A stretch of 64,000 bases of DNA from Parus major (GCF_001522545.3 NC_031776.1:30036342-30100341), one strand, 5' to 3'; shown: positions 25,196 through 38,170, counted from the first letter of the stretch. Program-made: numbers and translations. Notes: generated by a model not told the origin, from the letters alone.

Positions 25196-25463
25196 GTTTT
25201 AAATCACCACAAGTTTTAGTATTAGATTTGTGTAACTACAGCTATGCAGCCCTGAATGTGCAGAGGAAGACCCCATGGTGGGGATTAATTTTACCTTCCC
25301 TCTTGTGTTCCCATAGTTCCCTCTGGGTAATTTAAAAGAATAGTACTCATCTCCCACTTCAGGTTTTTCTTTTTCAACTCCACACCACTGAAAAGCTTTT
25401 CACTTTCATTTCTAACTTCAGTGGACTAATTTGTCCTTTTAGGTTAATGAAGGAAAACCAGAA

Positions 25464-25499
25464 ATGTGCCCCCCCAGGGCACATCCAGTATAATACTGG
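25464..25499. repeat. Two adjacent perfect hairpins
   Basis: Hairpin 1: ATGTGCCC (25464-25471), loop CCCCA, GGGCACAT (25477-25484). Hairpin 2 begins at the next base: CCAGTAT (25485-25491), centre A, ATACTGG (25493-25499). Both stems are perfect and there is no spacer. Hairpin 1 also contains a run of seven C. Function unknown. Confidence 0.9.
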
Positions 25500-27000
25500 A
25501 GAAGAAAAACAAATTCTCTCTTGACCTTTCCCACTATCTGAGCCAAATCAAGGTGCTCAGCCTCACCACATCTCACCAACTTCTATAAGCACATCTTAGC
25601 CTGCCTGGGCACCTGATTTTAAACATAAAAGATCTAACCAAATTATTGAAGTTCTGTTTTCTTTACAGTGTCTCCCCAAGGAGCAAAAATATATTTTAAA
25701 GTAAATCTTTAAAATCCAGCAGGCTACACTCCTTTGGGAAATAACTGTATCAACATAAAGCAATAAAAGAGCAGCCTTTACTACTTCAGTAAAAAATTAG
25801 TTTTGTTTTGTTGCTTCTCAGAGGCTTATTTTCTTCTTAAGAAATATTTTCATTAATCTTATCCAGCAGTCCATTGTTTTTATCCTGCAGTTAGATAAAC
25901 TTCTCTTGTGCTGGATAGTGTTGGTGAAATTATATATGACACTACTGATACAGCTATTCACTTGCATGTTCAAGCCTGCATCAGTAATGAATATTTCTCA
26001 AGCTGCTTTGAAGCTTTGGTTATGAAAATAGAATGAAAATGTGATTACTGTCACAGTAATACAGCCAGATTTCTTAATGAGACAATATTCTTTATTTTGT
26101 CTCAGACAAAATTTTAGAAATAATACAAAAACATGATTAACACAAATTAGGCCTTGCTGTATTACATTATAGATAAGGTTAATGCAGATATGTCCTTTCC
26201 CCTCATCATTCACAAGAACTTTCTTCAGATATCATCATCTTGTTAGTCTGGGTACAAATTTTGAAGGCAACAAAACTGAAAAACAGAGCAAAATGAACGA
26301 TGCCCTGGTTTGATGACACAGATTTTTCCTCTCTCATCCCTACAACAAACAAAAACTTGAAGCCTCTTACATCTCACAAGAGTTTGCACTGTTCAATAAC
26401 AGCAACTTTGCACTTTCATTTCACAATTATCCAGATGAAGCTGGTGAGTCCCACCTCAGTCCCTGGGACACGACTGACCTGTCAACCACCTCAGCTGAGT
26501 TTCAGGGAAGGAGAAAACCAGGTGGGCAAGGACAAGCACATGAGCAGAGCAGCACAACAAAACAAGCTCCAGGTACAGAGCTCACATTATTTAGCCTGGT
26601 CTTGGGACTGATGGTGATGTGTTTGAAACACTGCCTAAAATGATTCCTTTTCCAAATGTGAAGATGTTGGGCTTGGTTTGTTGCCAGCACTCCCACATTC
26701 TTTGTTTTCCTTTCATCAATTTACTAAAGTTGGGTCTTATTCTCTTCCTTAATTTGCCATTATGTTCATTTCCTGTAACTTGTGGCTTTTCTTTAGTTCC
26801 ATAAACCATTGGGCCCCGTTTCAACTTGAGAACTTGACTGGGTTATCTGCCCGAGTTGCAATAAGAAGTTGGCTTGAATTGCTGTTATTTACATTCCTCC
26901 CTGGAAAATTTACCAAAAATAAATTGCTTGAAATTAAAGTAAAATTATTTTCTAAAACTATGTTAAATTTCTGGTAGGATAGGTAAAGGATAGACATGCA
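25500..27000. other. Unique non-coding DNA
   Basis: No gene, RNA or transposon recognised. A perfect 8-bp inverted repeat TGAGACAA...TTGTCTCA with an 11-nt loop lies at 26078-26104. Confidence 0.6.
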
Positions 27001-27012
27001 AGGCTCCTAAAT

Positions 27013-27052
27013 TAAAAATAAATAAATAAATAAATAATTTATATATATATAT
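27013..27052. repeat. (AAAT)n and (AT)n microsatellites
   Basis: About five AAAT units followed directly by ATTTATATATATATATAT. A compound microsatellite, likely length-variable. Confidence 0.92.
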
Positions 27053-30000
27053 GGAACAAGAAATAGAGAAATAAATAATAAAAAAAATCCTTCCCTTAGC
27101 TTCTCAGAAATCAAATCAGACAGTGTTGATTCAGACAGTTCCTTGATGATGGTGGACACTTGCTGGTATTTTTTTTCTGTAATAATAATAACAATGAGAA
27201 GAAGCATTATCACCCCTTGTATTCAATCAGGTCACTTGAATTACAAGCCCAGATTACAGCCAATAACTGCTGGTGTTTGAGGTTATATGGATGCCATCAG
27301 TACAGGTATCAGGGTAAATTACTGAGACCTTCACCTCTCTGCCTCCAGGTAAGACCAGCACACTTTAAGGCAGGTGCTACAGTAGCAAAAGTCCTGTTTA
27401 CTACATGGCATTGGAAGACTGACAGAAACACCAAAACCTAAAATAACAGCAAAGAAGCAGAAAACAAATCCACAGCATCCTACAAATTCACTTAATTAAG
27501 ATAATTTCTCATCATTTTTTTAGCCCTTGCATCTACTGTTTTCATCCACCCATTATCTCATTTTAAACATAAACTGTAAGATATTTAACAACATATGGTT
27601 TTGTGATGTGTACAGACTGTGGCTAGAATAGAAAGGTCATAACTGGCCTGCAGGTACCCTTGCAATACCAACATTAATAAAATCTAGGCAGGAAAAAAAC
27701 AACCTAACCAATTACGGGAACAAGCTCATCAAAGGAAGAAGGATTTTGCAGAAGAGAAAGGTTGATGTTACAGCTGGTGTCAGCAATATTAGGAAACTGA
27801 GGGACCAAATGTTAGCTGGGACATTCCAAATGAATCCTGAACTATAAACCAAATGGTAATAAACAAAGCTATTTGTCAGCTGACCCCCCTTGGATGTTGT
27901 TAACAGGCACACAGCATGCCCATAGCCTATGGCAACCTGCAGACTCCCAGTGATAAAATCATGACAGCTAACAGATGAATCCTTTCTGAATTCTATTAAA
28001 TAAATTAATAATCTTAGCAACATCATTACAGCAAAACATCCATCTTCTGCAACAGCTGTTCCTCCATTGCTTGTTGCATTTATTTTCTGTGCTCTTGCCA
28101 TGCCTTATGCAGTGCAACTTAACTCAGAGACTGAACTTCAGCACCTCGATAGCAAACCTATAAAAGCTGATTATTTGCATTTTTTATGCAGTTTGTGCAA
28201 AACACGAGCTTTTGCCTGAACAGAAAAATATGTCTAACTACTCTGTCTGCAAAGTAAACAACAATAAACTTTGGTTCTTTCTGACAAGAAACAAATGCAA
28301 ACCTTACAAAATAGACAACTACGATTCATATAAAGCCTTTTCTTCATCTTTCAATTCATCAACAAAGATATTAAATTAAATCTAATATGCTCTTGTTCTG
28401 TCTTCAGCTGACTATGTAACGCTAAACAAAACTCGGTGGAAGTTAAAGTATGCCATAAAATTGCTTCTGAACTTGTTCCACAGTTTCAATCTGCATCCCT
28501 GTAACCTAAAATGAAAAATGTTCCTGATATTCTTCCAGAACAATACAGCCAGGATAAGCAATAAACAGGTATCTTAGGAAACAGAAATGACAAATAGGAA
28601 AAATTTCACACTGAGCCAGTGCTGACTTCTCCAAGTCTCCAGCTGCATCTGAACTCACAGATGAACATCTTGTGACTGACTGTGGTACATAAGCACTTGG
28701 GGGTTGTTCTGGACCTGGGCAGTTCTGTTTTGTTTTACCCACCACATGCTCTTTCTAACACTGCATTGAGAGTTTAATTAAACACTTAAAATTTTATACC
28801 TCAGGTGAAACCACAGAGTACATAGAAATCTCAGTAAGCCTGGAATCATTAAAATCACATTTTACTTTTTGGTGGCACCTCCCATGCTACATGCAACCAA
28901 AGTTACACATTGCAGAAGTTTCCCAAAGAAACAGAAATGCACAGACCACAGGGGTTTTCTTTTGAGACCACTGGTACAGACACATATTTGCCATTAAATA
29001 AACATGCTCACCATTAGATACAGCCTCCTCTTTCTCATCTCCTGTATGGGAAATTATGCTTTTCTCAAGTGGATTTAATCTTGTAAATCAAAGAAGTGAG
29101 ACCTGTGAGAGAACATTTGTTCTTCCAGTCCTTCTATGCTGCGATTTCCAATTGCTGTAGCAACAATTCCTGTAAATTGTTTTTTAAATCCTGTTTTTGC
29201 ACAATGGCTTAAGTTGTGGCATCTCTCCATGCTTGTTCTGTCAAAAATTCTTGTGTAGTTTACATTTTCACTTACATTACAAACATCCATTGGATATCTC
29301 AATCTAATGCAGAGCAGAATTCACCTTGGTTCTTTGTAGCACAGTTTCCATGTTATTCTCCTTCTCCCTGAACTGGTCTTGGAATGTACTTCAGAACCTA
29401 CTTTTGTCAAACTTCACACTATTTTAAGACTAACTTCCTTCAAGTGTTATGTTCCCTGCACACGTATGGCAGTATTTCCATAGGGTTCAAGATTTACTGC
29501 TAAAGGACCACATTTATCAGGTTTCTGGTGTGTTTACAATTAATTTCTTTAAAATTTTCCTTCTCTACTACAACATTGCTGTTGCCTCAGCAGTTAAATG
29601 ACCTATAAAGTACAATAGTCTGTATTGCAGAGATGATCTCAGTGGTACAATTGCAGCAGCACTAATGGTAGAAGCATCCTGGAGCTTTGGAGAAGCTTCA
29701 GCAGCTGAAGAGGAGGAACATAAATACACAAAACTTGTGTTCTGGCTCCGCTACTGACAAACTTACTCAGATTAAATTCAGCGTCTTATCTTAGGCCACA
29801 GGTATATACTGCAGACAACAACATTTGCTCACCAACCAGAGAACACATTAACAGTTCTTCCAGACAAAGTACTGGGCATGGATTTGGCAGTAAGACTGAT
29901 ATAAATTCAGATGACAGAAGTTGCCCTTTACACATCCTTGAAAAATCACGCAATACAATATTATTTTAGTTACATTTTCACTGTCTTCTCCAGGTAACTC

Positions 30001-30200
30001 ACACAGAAGGAAAAAATGTAGAAATATTTTGTGAAAGAATGGAATTTTTTATAGGAAGACACTTTTACAAAGCTTACAGTCCCCAAAGTCAAGACAAGGC
30101 AGGGTTAGTATGCTCTGAGTAAATTACCTGTGCATTTCTCTTTTCAGTGGTGGACACTGGGTTCTTCTACTGCACTGTTAGGATGTAATACACAGCAAGT
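27053..30200. other. Unique non-coding DNA
   Basis: No gene or transposon firmly recognised. It includes a short TAA repeat near 27180 and the protein-like minus frame at 29075-29302. The 129-codon minus frame 27712-28101 has hydrophobic segments but no known domain. Confidence 0.55.
29075..29320 (-). other. Short protein-like open frame, possibly a decayed coding fragment
   Basis: About 82 codons between stops, with 75 shown from a TTG codon at 29302. The predicted peptide has four N-glycosylation sequons (NVS, NYT, NLS, NRS), three Cys and a balanced polar composition, unlike most chance frames here. Just upstream on the same strand (about 29325-29440), another phase reads a polar stretch with a stop inside it. 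Together these could be a frameshifted pseudogene of a secreted or membrane protein. I do not recognise the family. Chance remains the leading alternative. Confidence 0.15.
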
Positions 30201-30700
30201 GGCAAACATTTATTGCTGAGCAACATCCTCACGTGTCCCCCTGAAGCTGTTCCACACGGTGGAAAGGATGCCACGTGCCACTGGGCCTGAGCTGGAGCAC
30301 TGAGGGAGGAAGGTCTCCCTGGCAGCTGGGAAGAGCATCCAGGTCCTGCTTTGGGAATATTTGCATGTTTGATTTAAAGATGATTCAAAGTAAACTATAT
30401 AATTTATGTAAAATGTAAAAAGAAAAACAAGTCTAGGAGGCCTGTTTCATGAGGAAAAGCACTTTTCCCTCTTCCTCCAGTTATGGAACTGAGAGCAAGG
30501 AGAAAGCCCTGCACAGGCTTTCCTTCAGGAGGCAGAGCTGGTTTCAGCTGCCCTTTGTCCACCCTGTGTTCGTGTCCCCGTCACTGCTCTGAGATGCAAG
30601 TGCACAGCACAGACACATTAGGGAGCTGGGCAGGAGCTGATGCAGATTGAGGGTGACAGGGAGAGGCCTTAGTGTCCAGAACTGACAGAACTTTTTAAGT
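30201..30700. other. GC-richer patch
   Basis: Two GC-richer runs (30220-30350 and 30440-30670) around an AT-rich core that carries an octamer ATTTGCAT at 30359-30366. No gene or transposon recognised. Confidence 0.4.
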
Positions 30701-32049
30701 CCCCACAACATTTAAAAGCAGTGCTCAACTTCCAGCTTGATTCTTCCAAGCCCTTCCCATGATGTGTTTAGGAGGGCAAACTGCTCAACACAGGGTCGTG
30801 CAACCAGCTGGAGAAAGCAGGGATTGAGAGCAAGGAGACATCTGTACACAAGTCCTTCTTGGACCATGGCCAGAGCATTTTACAGTGCAAGATAAAATTT
30901 AATTAAGCTTCATAGGTTAAAAACATTTCCTATCTGTTGTTCTCTGTCATAATGGTTTAGAAATGCATAATCAAGTCTTTTTCTCTCTCATCCACACATT
31001 TGTTATTAGATTATTGCCCTTGAGAGCTCAGCTGCAGACACTAATTCCTTTTGTACTTTTTAAGTGACTATGAAACATTTATACTGCGGAAGAAACACGC
31101 ACGTGGCACAAAATGTGCAGCATCAGAAAATCACACAAAATATGCAAAAAGATCTGTGAAAAAGGAAGCTACCTCACTTAACTGTGAAGATAAAATAGAG
31201 ACCTTTATTTATTCACTGTAAAGAAAAACCATCCCTTACACAGAATTATCAGCTTTATACGAGCTCAGTCAATGGTGAGACTCGTCCCTCTGGGAGAGGC
31301 AGAATATTCAGGCTATGTAAGAACCTATACCTATTCTTGATTGGGAATATGGATACTGAAAATTTGATTTCAAAGTGGGAAAGCTGAAAAGATGTCTCCA
31401 AAGCAGAGTTGGATCATGAAGAGAACCAGGCTGCTCCTGCTCTGATCAGTTTGATGGGGTTCTACAGGAATCCAAAGCCTCAGATGCTGTGGAGCTGCTG
31501 AATTTCCACCTCAGCCACAGAGCAGCTCCTTAGAACTTGGGGAAACACTTCTGTGGGTTTAACTCTGCTAATTAATGAAGATAACACATTATGTCAAGAC
31601 AACAGCCCTGTGTGGGGAACAAAACACTTGCCTTTATCCTGACATCTCTGTTCATCTGTTTGGCCACTTATACCTTGCAAAGGCCATCATGGTCACCCTC
31701 CAAACGCACCTGGTAGCATCAGAAATGACAGGTCAAAGAGCTTGAACTGCAAGCACTGTCCTCCAAATACACACAAATGCCCCTGCTAAAGAGCCAACAC
31801 AGCTCTTTATTTGGGGGCAGGAGTGCCACCTTCTCCTGCTTGAGACTTGAAAAGCACCACTGGTTACACGGGTTTGTTGAGTCGTGACTCTAGTAAGGAA
31901 CGAAACAAAGATGAATCAAGAGAACTTTAACTAACCTGGAAGCTTTTCATCCATTTCAGTCCATTCCTCTGCTCCCTACTGGAAAGTCTGGGCTGCATGT
32001 GGAGCAGAGAGCAGAAGCCAGCCTTATTCATCTCCAGCTCCAGGAATAA
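30701..32049. other. Unique non-coding DNA
   Basis: Nothing firmly recognised. Confidence 0.6.
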
Positions 32050-32270
32050 AAGTTAAGGAATGGCGCACCCCAGTTGTCCTGCCCTCCGCTTTTGAATTTG
32101 CTCTCACCTGGCGCGTAGCCGCTCAAAAGGAAGTTTCTGAATCCCTCCCCCCACTATTGTTGTGACAGGCTACAAAGTTTCCTGAAGCCCTTTCAATTCG
32201 CTGGTCTTTGGACCCAGCTTCTCATCCTGAAGAGATGAAAGTAGAAGAGTAAACCATTCAGCTCGGAAAG
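32050..32270. promoter_or_regulatory. CpG-richer block, candidate regulatory element
   Basis: CpG dinucleotides cluster here (GGCGCACC, CTCCGC, GGCGCGTAGCCGC, TTCGCTGG, CTCGGAA), in contrast to the CpG-poor surroundings. It is followed by an ATTGTTGT and TACAAAG pair of SOX-like words. It is too short and too weak for a CpG island promoter. It may be an unmethylated enhancer or a cryptic promoter. Confidence 0.27.
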
Positions 32271-32630
32271 TGAGGCCTAAGTGGCCTAAACAGCAGGAGT
32301 TAATTAAATTCAAGATACATCCAACCCAATTTGAAGTTCTATTCTGGCTGACCTGTCCTGGTGATCAGGTCATGCCGTACAAGAGTCTGCCATTTACACT
32401 GGAACAGGAAGCAGAAAAGAAACCTGACAGCAGTCTAACGTGGCATCCAAAGCTCTTAGTCAAGAGATGCTTTAATTCCTACGGTACAGTGCTAAAATGA
32501 AAGAGGTTGGGTGTGATCAGTGGTTGCTGCCTTATTTGTACCAGCGGGTACAAATCACCTACCAAACGTACATGCGATGATATTTAGGAACAGGATTACT
32601 CTTCACTGCTATGTGAAAGGAAGTTACTCA
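32271..32630. other. Non-coding DNA
   Basis: A 76-codon plus frame (32270-32500) is open but unrecognised. Nothing else seen. Confidence 0.5.
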
Positions 32631-33100
32631 ACTCGATTTCACACACCACACAAAGAGTGTCCCCAGCCATGTTCCAGCTTGGTCTGAGGGGGCTGAGTCA
32701 GGCACAAGAGAGGGATAACTCAGACTGAACTGCCCTGGAGAAGTCACTAACCCAGAGCAGCCTTGACACTTGTTTCCACCTCTCCACATGGTCCACAGTG
32801 GCTGTGTCATCTCTGAGCATCAGACCATCCATAAGCTTCATTTATTCCTCGTGTCTGGTGATTTTGGGGCTCGTGTGGATCCACAAGGGCCTAGCAGTAT
32901 CCTCTGCCCCTCATCCATGTCACCACACACCACAACCCTGAGGCGGGCTGGTGAGGGGCTGCCCATTTTCAGACCAATGTGCTGGGAGACAAGCTCTGAA
33001 GCACTGGAATGTTGGCTCTGGAGCAGTGAGGACACTGATAAGGAGGGACACAGAGCAGACAGCTTGCAACTTTGGCTTAAAGTCTGACATCAAAGCCATT
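32631..33100. other. GC-richer patch with overlapping frames
   Basis: Frames of 60-105 codons are open on both strands (32770-33087 plus, 32951-33250 plus, 32838-33035 minus, 32920-33210 minus, 32628-32810 minus). No domain recognised; composition is the simplest explanation. Confidence 0.4.
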
Positions 33101-35420
33101 TCTGCACTACAAGTAATATGCAGCCCATGCTCCCACAACTTGACTCTTTCAGCATCAGCTACATTTAAGATGGTAGTGAAAAATCTTAAACAATGTTCTG
33201 AATTTTGCAAATTTAAACATGATTTACAGTATCAGTTGAAATTTACATAATTTAAAAAAATAAAATCCATTATACATGATACACTATTGCAATTCTGAAG
33301 TTTAAATTGCAGACCTTAATGTCCCTAAAACTAAGAAAACACAAATGCTGTTTTCTTGCTATTCAGAAATCAACTCAAAACATTCAGCTATAAATTCTTT
33401 AACAGTACAGGGTACTTAGCAGAAGTGGTCAGGTGTCCTTCCTGAAAGCCCTTAACAATTTGCTTTCTGGCTCTACAGCTTTTCCAGGTACCCACCAGTG
33501 CTTCCAAGGACACACAGGTATAATCTAATTCCTAGTGGGAGCAGCTGTTTGTTAGAAAAGCATGGCTGGGAGTGTCCACTTGTGTTATTTCCCATGTAAA
33601 AGTCAGGTTTTTCAAAAACCTATTATCCATCATTCCAAATTACAGCACATAGCTGCACTAAGGTTTTCTCCAGTGTTGCAATAAGATGATCCAAAAAATA
33701 AAGGAGAAAGACCAAGTCACTGCTTATGTTTATTTGGAAATAAATGATGTTACCCACTTCTGTTTAACATCTTGAAGTGTTCTGTAGACTGTATTTGACT
33801 CCATAGAATCAGTTCAATTTTGTCCAACCACAATGCAGAGTGAGGATATTTTGGACTCAGTGACACATTTTTCCTGTAGCTCCAGGGCTCCATAAGGAGC
33901 CAAGTGCCTCTCAACCACTGCAAGAACTTCAGTGTTACTAATTCTGGCAATGCCCAGTTTTGCAACCATCCTGTGACCCAATTTTTTCCTCACAGCTCTC
34001 CAATAAAGGAATCAGTTTCTTGTACTTTTGATTAAAATGGCGAGAAATCATAGAGCCTTTGACTATGAAAAGTCATTATGCTTTCTTCAAGGTCTTAAAC
34101 AACTACATTTTTATGACCAATGAGATTGGAAAGAAAGTTGGAATCCCTATATGAAGAATATATATTTTTTCAGATGAGAAACAAAGAGGATTATCAGTCC
34201 TTATGATCAAAACATACAAAATAATATATGCTTATGTGATTTACATTCACAAAAAAATGGCCCTGAAGTGTCAACAAATAATATGACAGTTTGTTTTGAA
34301 GATGTGTAAGAATTTTACAGGAATTATGAAAAAATCTTTTAGAAGAAGACTTAATAACTGCTTTCCAGCTTTGTTAGACAGATTTCCTATTCATAAAAGC
34401 AGATTCAGCCTAAGCACAAAGACTTCTTTCTTCTGGAAAATATTGAAGGGGTACATTTTACTGAATTAACCAAAGCTTTGAATCAAAAATATGTTTTCTT
34501 TCTTCTCTGATTCTTTGCTCTTTTATCCATTACCCCCTAACTTTAATCCACAATTACAAAAAGAGACAGTTCATTTATGAACCACAATGTAGTAATCAAA
34601 CAGGTTTTAAGGTAAAATTCACACTTTTCAGTGTGTCTTGTATATGTTATGTGTTAACTCATGACTGCTGATGAATAGTTGTGTGATTTGATCAGACTTG
34701 TACAGCATTCTGCTGCTTTTTTCACTCAGATGGAAAAGTAATAAATGCCATGAGTGTGATATACAATCTATCCTTCAAGCAATTCCAGCAGTTCAGTCGT
34801 GTAATTACACAAAGCAATTCTCATCTTTCCAGCTCGAGTCCATAACAAACCATGGAGGAAAGTCCTGGAAACACAAAGGCATTGACACAGCCATGGTGTC
34901 CCTGAGCCTCTGCACAGGGCAGAACAAAGCTGTGCCTGCACCCATCCACAGAAATCTCCAGACCCTCCAAAATGTTTGAAGCCCAAAAAATCCACTTTCA
35001 GAGGCATGACTGATGACACGAGGACTGATGTACACCTGCACCCTCCTGGTGCTTTCAGCATGTCTGGCTGCATGGGAACAGCCTCAAGCCAAAAACTTGC
35101 CAAGTTTACAGTAAAACTCCCTGGAATGAATATGGTGGGACAAGGGCTGGGCTTCTTGCTCACATATAAATAGATGGAGCTAAATGGTCAACATTGAAAT
35201 TCTATTTTATTGAAATAAAAGTTGAGTATTATCTAGGGAAATATATGAAAGAAATTAAGACACAGAAAAAAGTGGGAAGAGAGGAATAGCACGCAAGAAA
35301 CCTTTCCTGACATGAAAAATGGTTTGTGCTTAACTCTAGCATAAAGGAATACATAGAAATCAAACTGCATAGTGTTTAATCTGCTTCTGCAGCCTTGGAA
35401 AATGGTACAGCCTCTGCTAA
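33101..35420. other. Unique non-coding DNA
   Basis: Mostly AT-rich. A GC-richer patch at 34830-35090 again has overlapping open frames (34768-35163 minus, 131 codons; 34698-34979 plus). No gene or transposon recognised. Confidence 0.55.
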
Positions 35421-35429
35421 GACTGAGAT

Positions 35430-35760
35430 GCAATCAGATTTTTTTTTAGTTCCATTTGCTTCACAGATCATGTACAAGTTGCCCTATAACACAAAGCCTG
35501 TAGTGGGTAATCTATTCTTCGTGCCAGAGATAAAACAATTGAAAACAAAGCATGACACTGACTGTGCCTATTAGAATGTCTCCTTTAAAATATTACTTCA
35601 TAGTATCAGATCCTTTTTCACACCCAATAATTTGTAATAAATTACTTTAATCACAGCTGCATTAACAACATGCCTGGGGCAGATAGGTAGATAGACAAAT
35701 CTAATGGCCTAATTCGTGTGGCAACTGATTGCAGGGAAGAAGGGGAATTTCATCAGCTCA
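35430..35760. promoter_or_regulatory. Candidate conserved non-coding element
   Basis: Complex unique DNA with CCCAATAATTTGTAATAAATTAC (35623-35645 region), CTAATGGCCTAATTCGTG (35701-35718) and ACAATTG. Dense TAAT cores suggest homeodomain input. Judged by texture only. Confidence 0.22.
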
Positions 35761-35819
35761 GATTCTAATCAAAGAAAAGGTCAAGTTTCCTGTAGCTGTA
35801 AGTCAATTGTAGAAATGAT

Positions 35820-36200
35820 TAAAAGTGCATCCACCTGCCTGGTAGGCGCTCCTGCTCAGCCACCACAGCCCTCCCCTCAGCCCGGCTCCTCTCCTTGGCC
35901 TCCGAGGCAATCAGGTGTCTGCCAGCAATTAGCCTTAATGATCCACTAGCACTTTCCTGAGAGGGATGTTGAGAAGCCTAATTGCACAAAGCAGGAGCGG
36001 AGGCTCTGCCTGCATCCCCAGAGCCCTGACTCCTGCTCTGCCAGGGAGCCTGCAAAGCTCACCCACGGCACAGGGACACCTCCGGACAGTAAAATCTGCG
36101 GAGAATTCCATAGCCTTTCTGGGAACTCCAGGGTGCAGCTCTTGAAAATGCCCAGCACAGGCAGTTCTGTGCAGCTCCCAGTTTTGAGACTTGCTCTCCA
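35820..36200. other. GC-richer patch
   Basis: C-rich core (CCACAGCCCTCCCCTCAGCC, 35860-35879) and open minus frames at 35935-36276 (113 codons) and 35946-36158. Unrecognised. Confidence 0.4.
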
Positions 36201-36264
36201 GCTGAAGCATTAATGTTTGCTGGGAAACCAACACCCTGTATTTGACTTCTGTAGATAGGTTGTG

Positions 36265-36600
36265 ATGTAGGTACATTAATTACACTGTAGTTAATCTGAT
36301 TACAATATGATTCTAATTTTGATGTCTGTAATTACTACCACTTCATATAGCTAGAAGGTTAATTTAATGCCTGAATTACTTTTAATTACCTCTTAAGTTC
36401 CTTACTTTCATATTTAGTACATGCACTTACTGCAAAACCCCACTATCAGAAGATTAACTTAATTACCTTTTTTCAAGTGAACTTCTATTCCTGGGCAATT
36501 CCTAGTGATCTGTGTGCTCACATCTTTAATTAGTCTCCAGCACATTATGCATGCCTGTTTTAAGAATGCACCCCTTCAATTGCCATCTTGTATCTGGTAA
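36265..36600. promoter_or_regulatory. TAATTA-rich candidate enhancer
   Basis: Homeodomain-type cores recur through about 330 bases: ATTAATTACACTGTAGTTAAT, CTGTAATTACTACC, TTTTAATTACCTC, CTTAATTACC and CTTTAATTAGTC. Several are surrounded by varied sequence, so this is not a simple repeat. It resembles neural or limb enhancers of developmental gene deserts. That is inference from motif density. Confidence 0.27.
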
Positions 36601-38170
36601 CTGCAACCAGTTTTCAAGCTCTCTGGAGTTAGGTGTGTGGCAGGGATAACGGGGTTCAGTTTTATACAGAGTTCATCAGATGACAAAGCCTGAGTGAAAA
36701 CCATCAGTAAAGCAGTGCAACAATTTTACCAAGCTCACATTTCCTGAGTTCTGCAAAGAGTATAGTGGAGAAATAAATCTCATACACGCAGTTGCACCCA
36801 ACTGTGTTTTGTGATGCTGTGCAGCTTCCTCACACATTTATAAACTCCAATAAAGTTCATTGGTCCTCATTTTAGCAGCTTGTGTATCGCAAAATCTCAC
36901 CAGTAAACTAAATGCAAAGATTGGTCCCGGTCTCAGGGTCAAAACCCATGTCTAACACACTTCACTTGAGAGGGTTTGATCACACCCACTCAGAGGTGGC
37001 TTCGTTTCAAACCCAGCAGGGTCACCAAGGAGCATTAAATGAAGGCCTGTGCCAGCCCCCAAAGCAACAGAGAGCTCTCTCCCATTGCTGCAAGGACACC
37101 AAAAAGTATCCTTGTGAACCCACTGTGATGGTGATAATGTCAGCCAGGCATGAGAAATTTTGAGCAGGTAACAGAATAATTGGATTTGATACTCACTGTT
37201 ATCTTTCTGATTAGGGAAAGGGCTCCTTATAATCATTTTTGACTGGACACTAAATAATTTTGAGAAATTAATGCACTACAGGTTAAAATACTATAGGCAC
37301 TTTTGAACAAGAAGCATTTGCTCCTATTTAGTTCAAGAAAATACTTTTCATTCATGGGGATTTGGATTTACCTTGCTGTTTTTGCAAGCAGAACATGGGA
37401 ACAAAAGGCTAAAACATTGTGAAATAATCCACAGATCCTTCCTGGTGAAGGCCAGTGGGTGCTATGAATTTTTCTATCTATACCATAGTAAGCTCCTATT
37501 ACATATGAGGCCCTAGAAACATACATAAGGCACAAAAATATATTCCAAAAAGTGATTTTAAAAAGTAGGGAAGCACAAAAATAACTCATTCTTTTTGTAG
37601 TAGAATTTTTGAGATGGAGATAACTGTAAAATAAATGCCTAAAAGATGAGTCAATTTATTTATTCTCGCCAGTTAATGCTGGAAAAACTGGGCTGAGCTG
37701 CTTCAGGCACTCCCTGAGCACATGTAGGGAGCAGCTCCAGTCCTCAGGACAGGAGTGAGCTCTGGGCCAGCTGCCCCACTGGCTTTGGCAGCTCTGGCAA
37801 ATGCCCAGTCAAGCACCAGCTCTGAAATGAGGTTTCCTCACTACTGCTACCACTCAGAGACTTGATAATGTGCCACATAAAGAGAGAATCAAATGTTACA
37901 AACCACTAAGTGAGGCTGGCTTCTTTACACAAGAATCCCCTCAATTCTGAATGAGGTCAACAGGCAGCAAGGTGAGCAAGTGCTTCTCCCTTCAGAAAAC
38001 CTCCTGAAACTTGTGAGACAGCAACATGCAGATAATATGAATGCTTAAAAAATGGAAAATCTCAGAAAAAATGCCATTCTCAGTTCATTTGTTTCCTTTT
38101 CTGGGTGGTGACCAGCATAATAAGAGCACGGTGATGAAATGTGTTTGATGACAAACTCCGCTCTGCTACT
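36601..38170. other. Unique non-coding DNA with a GC-richer patch
   Basis: The GC-richer patch is at about 37680-37850. No gene, RNA or transposon recognised. Confidence 0.55.
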
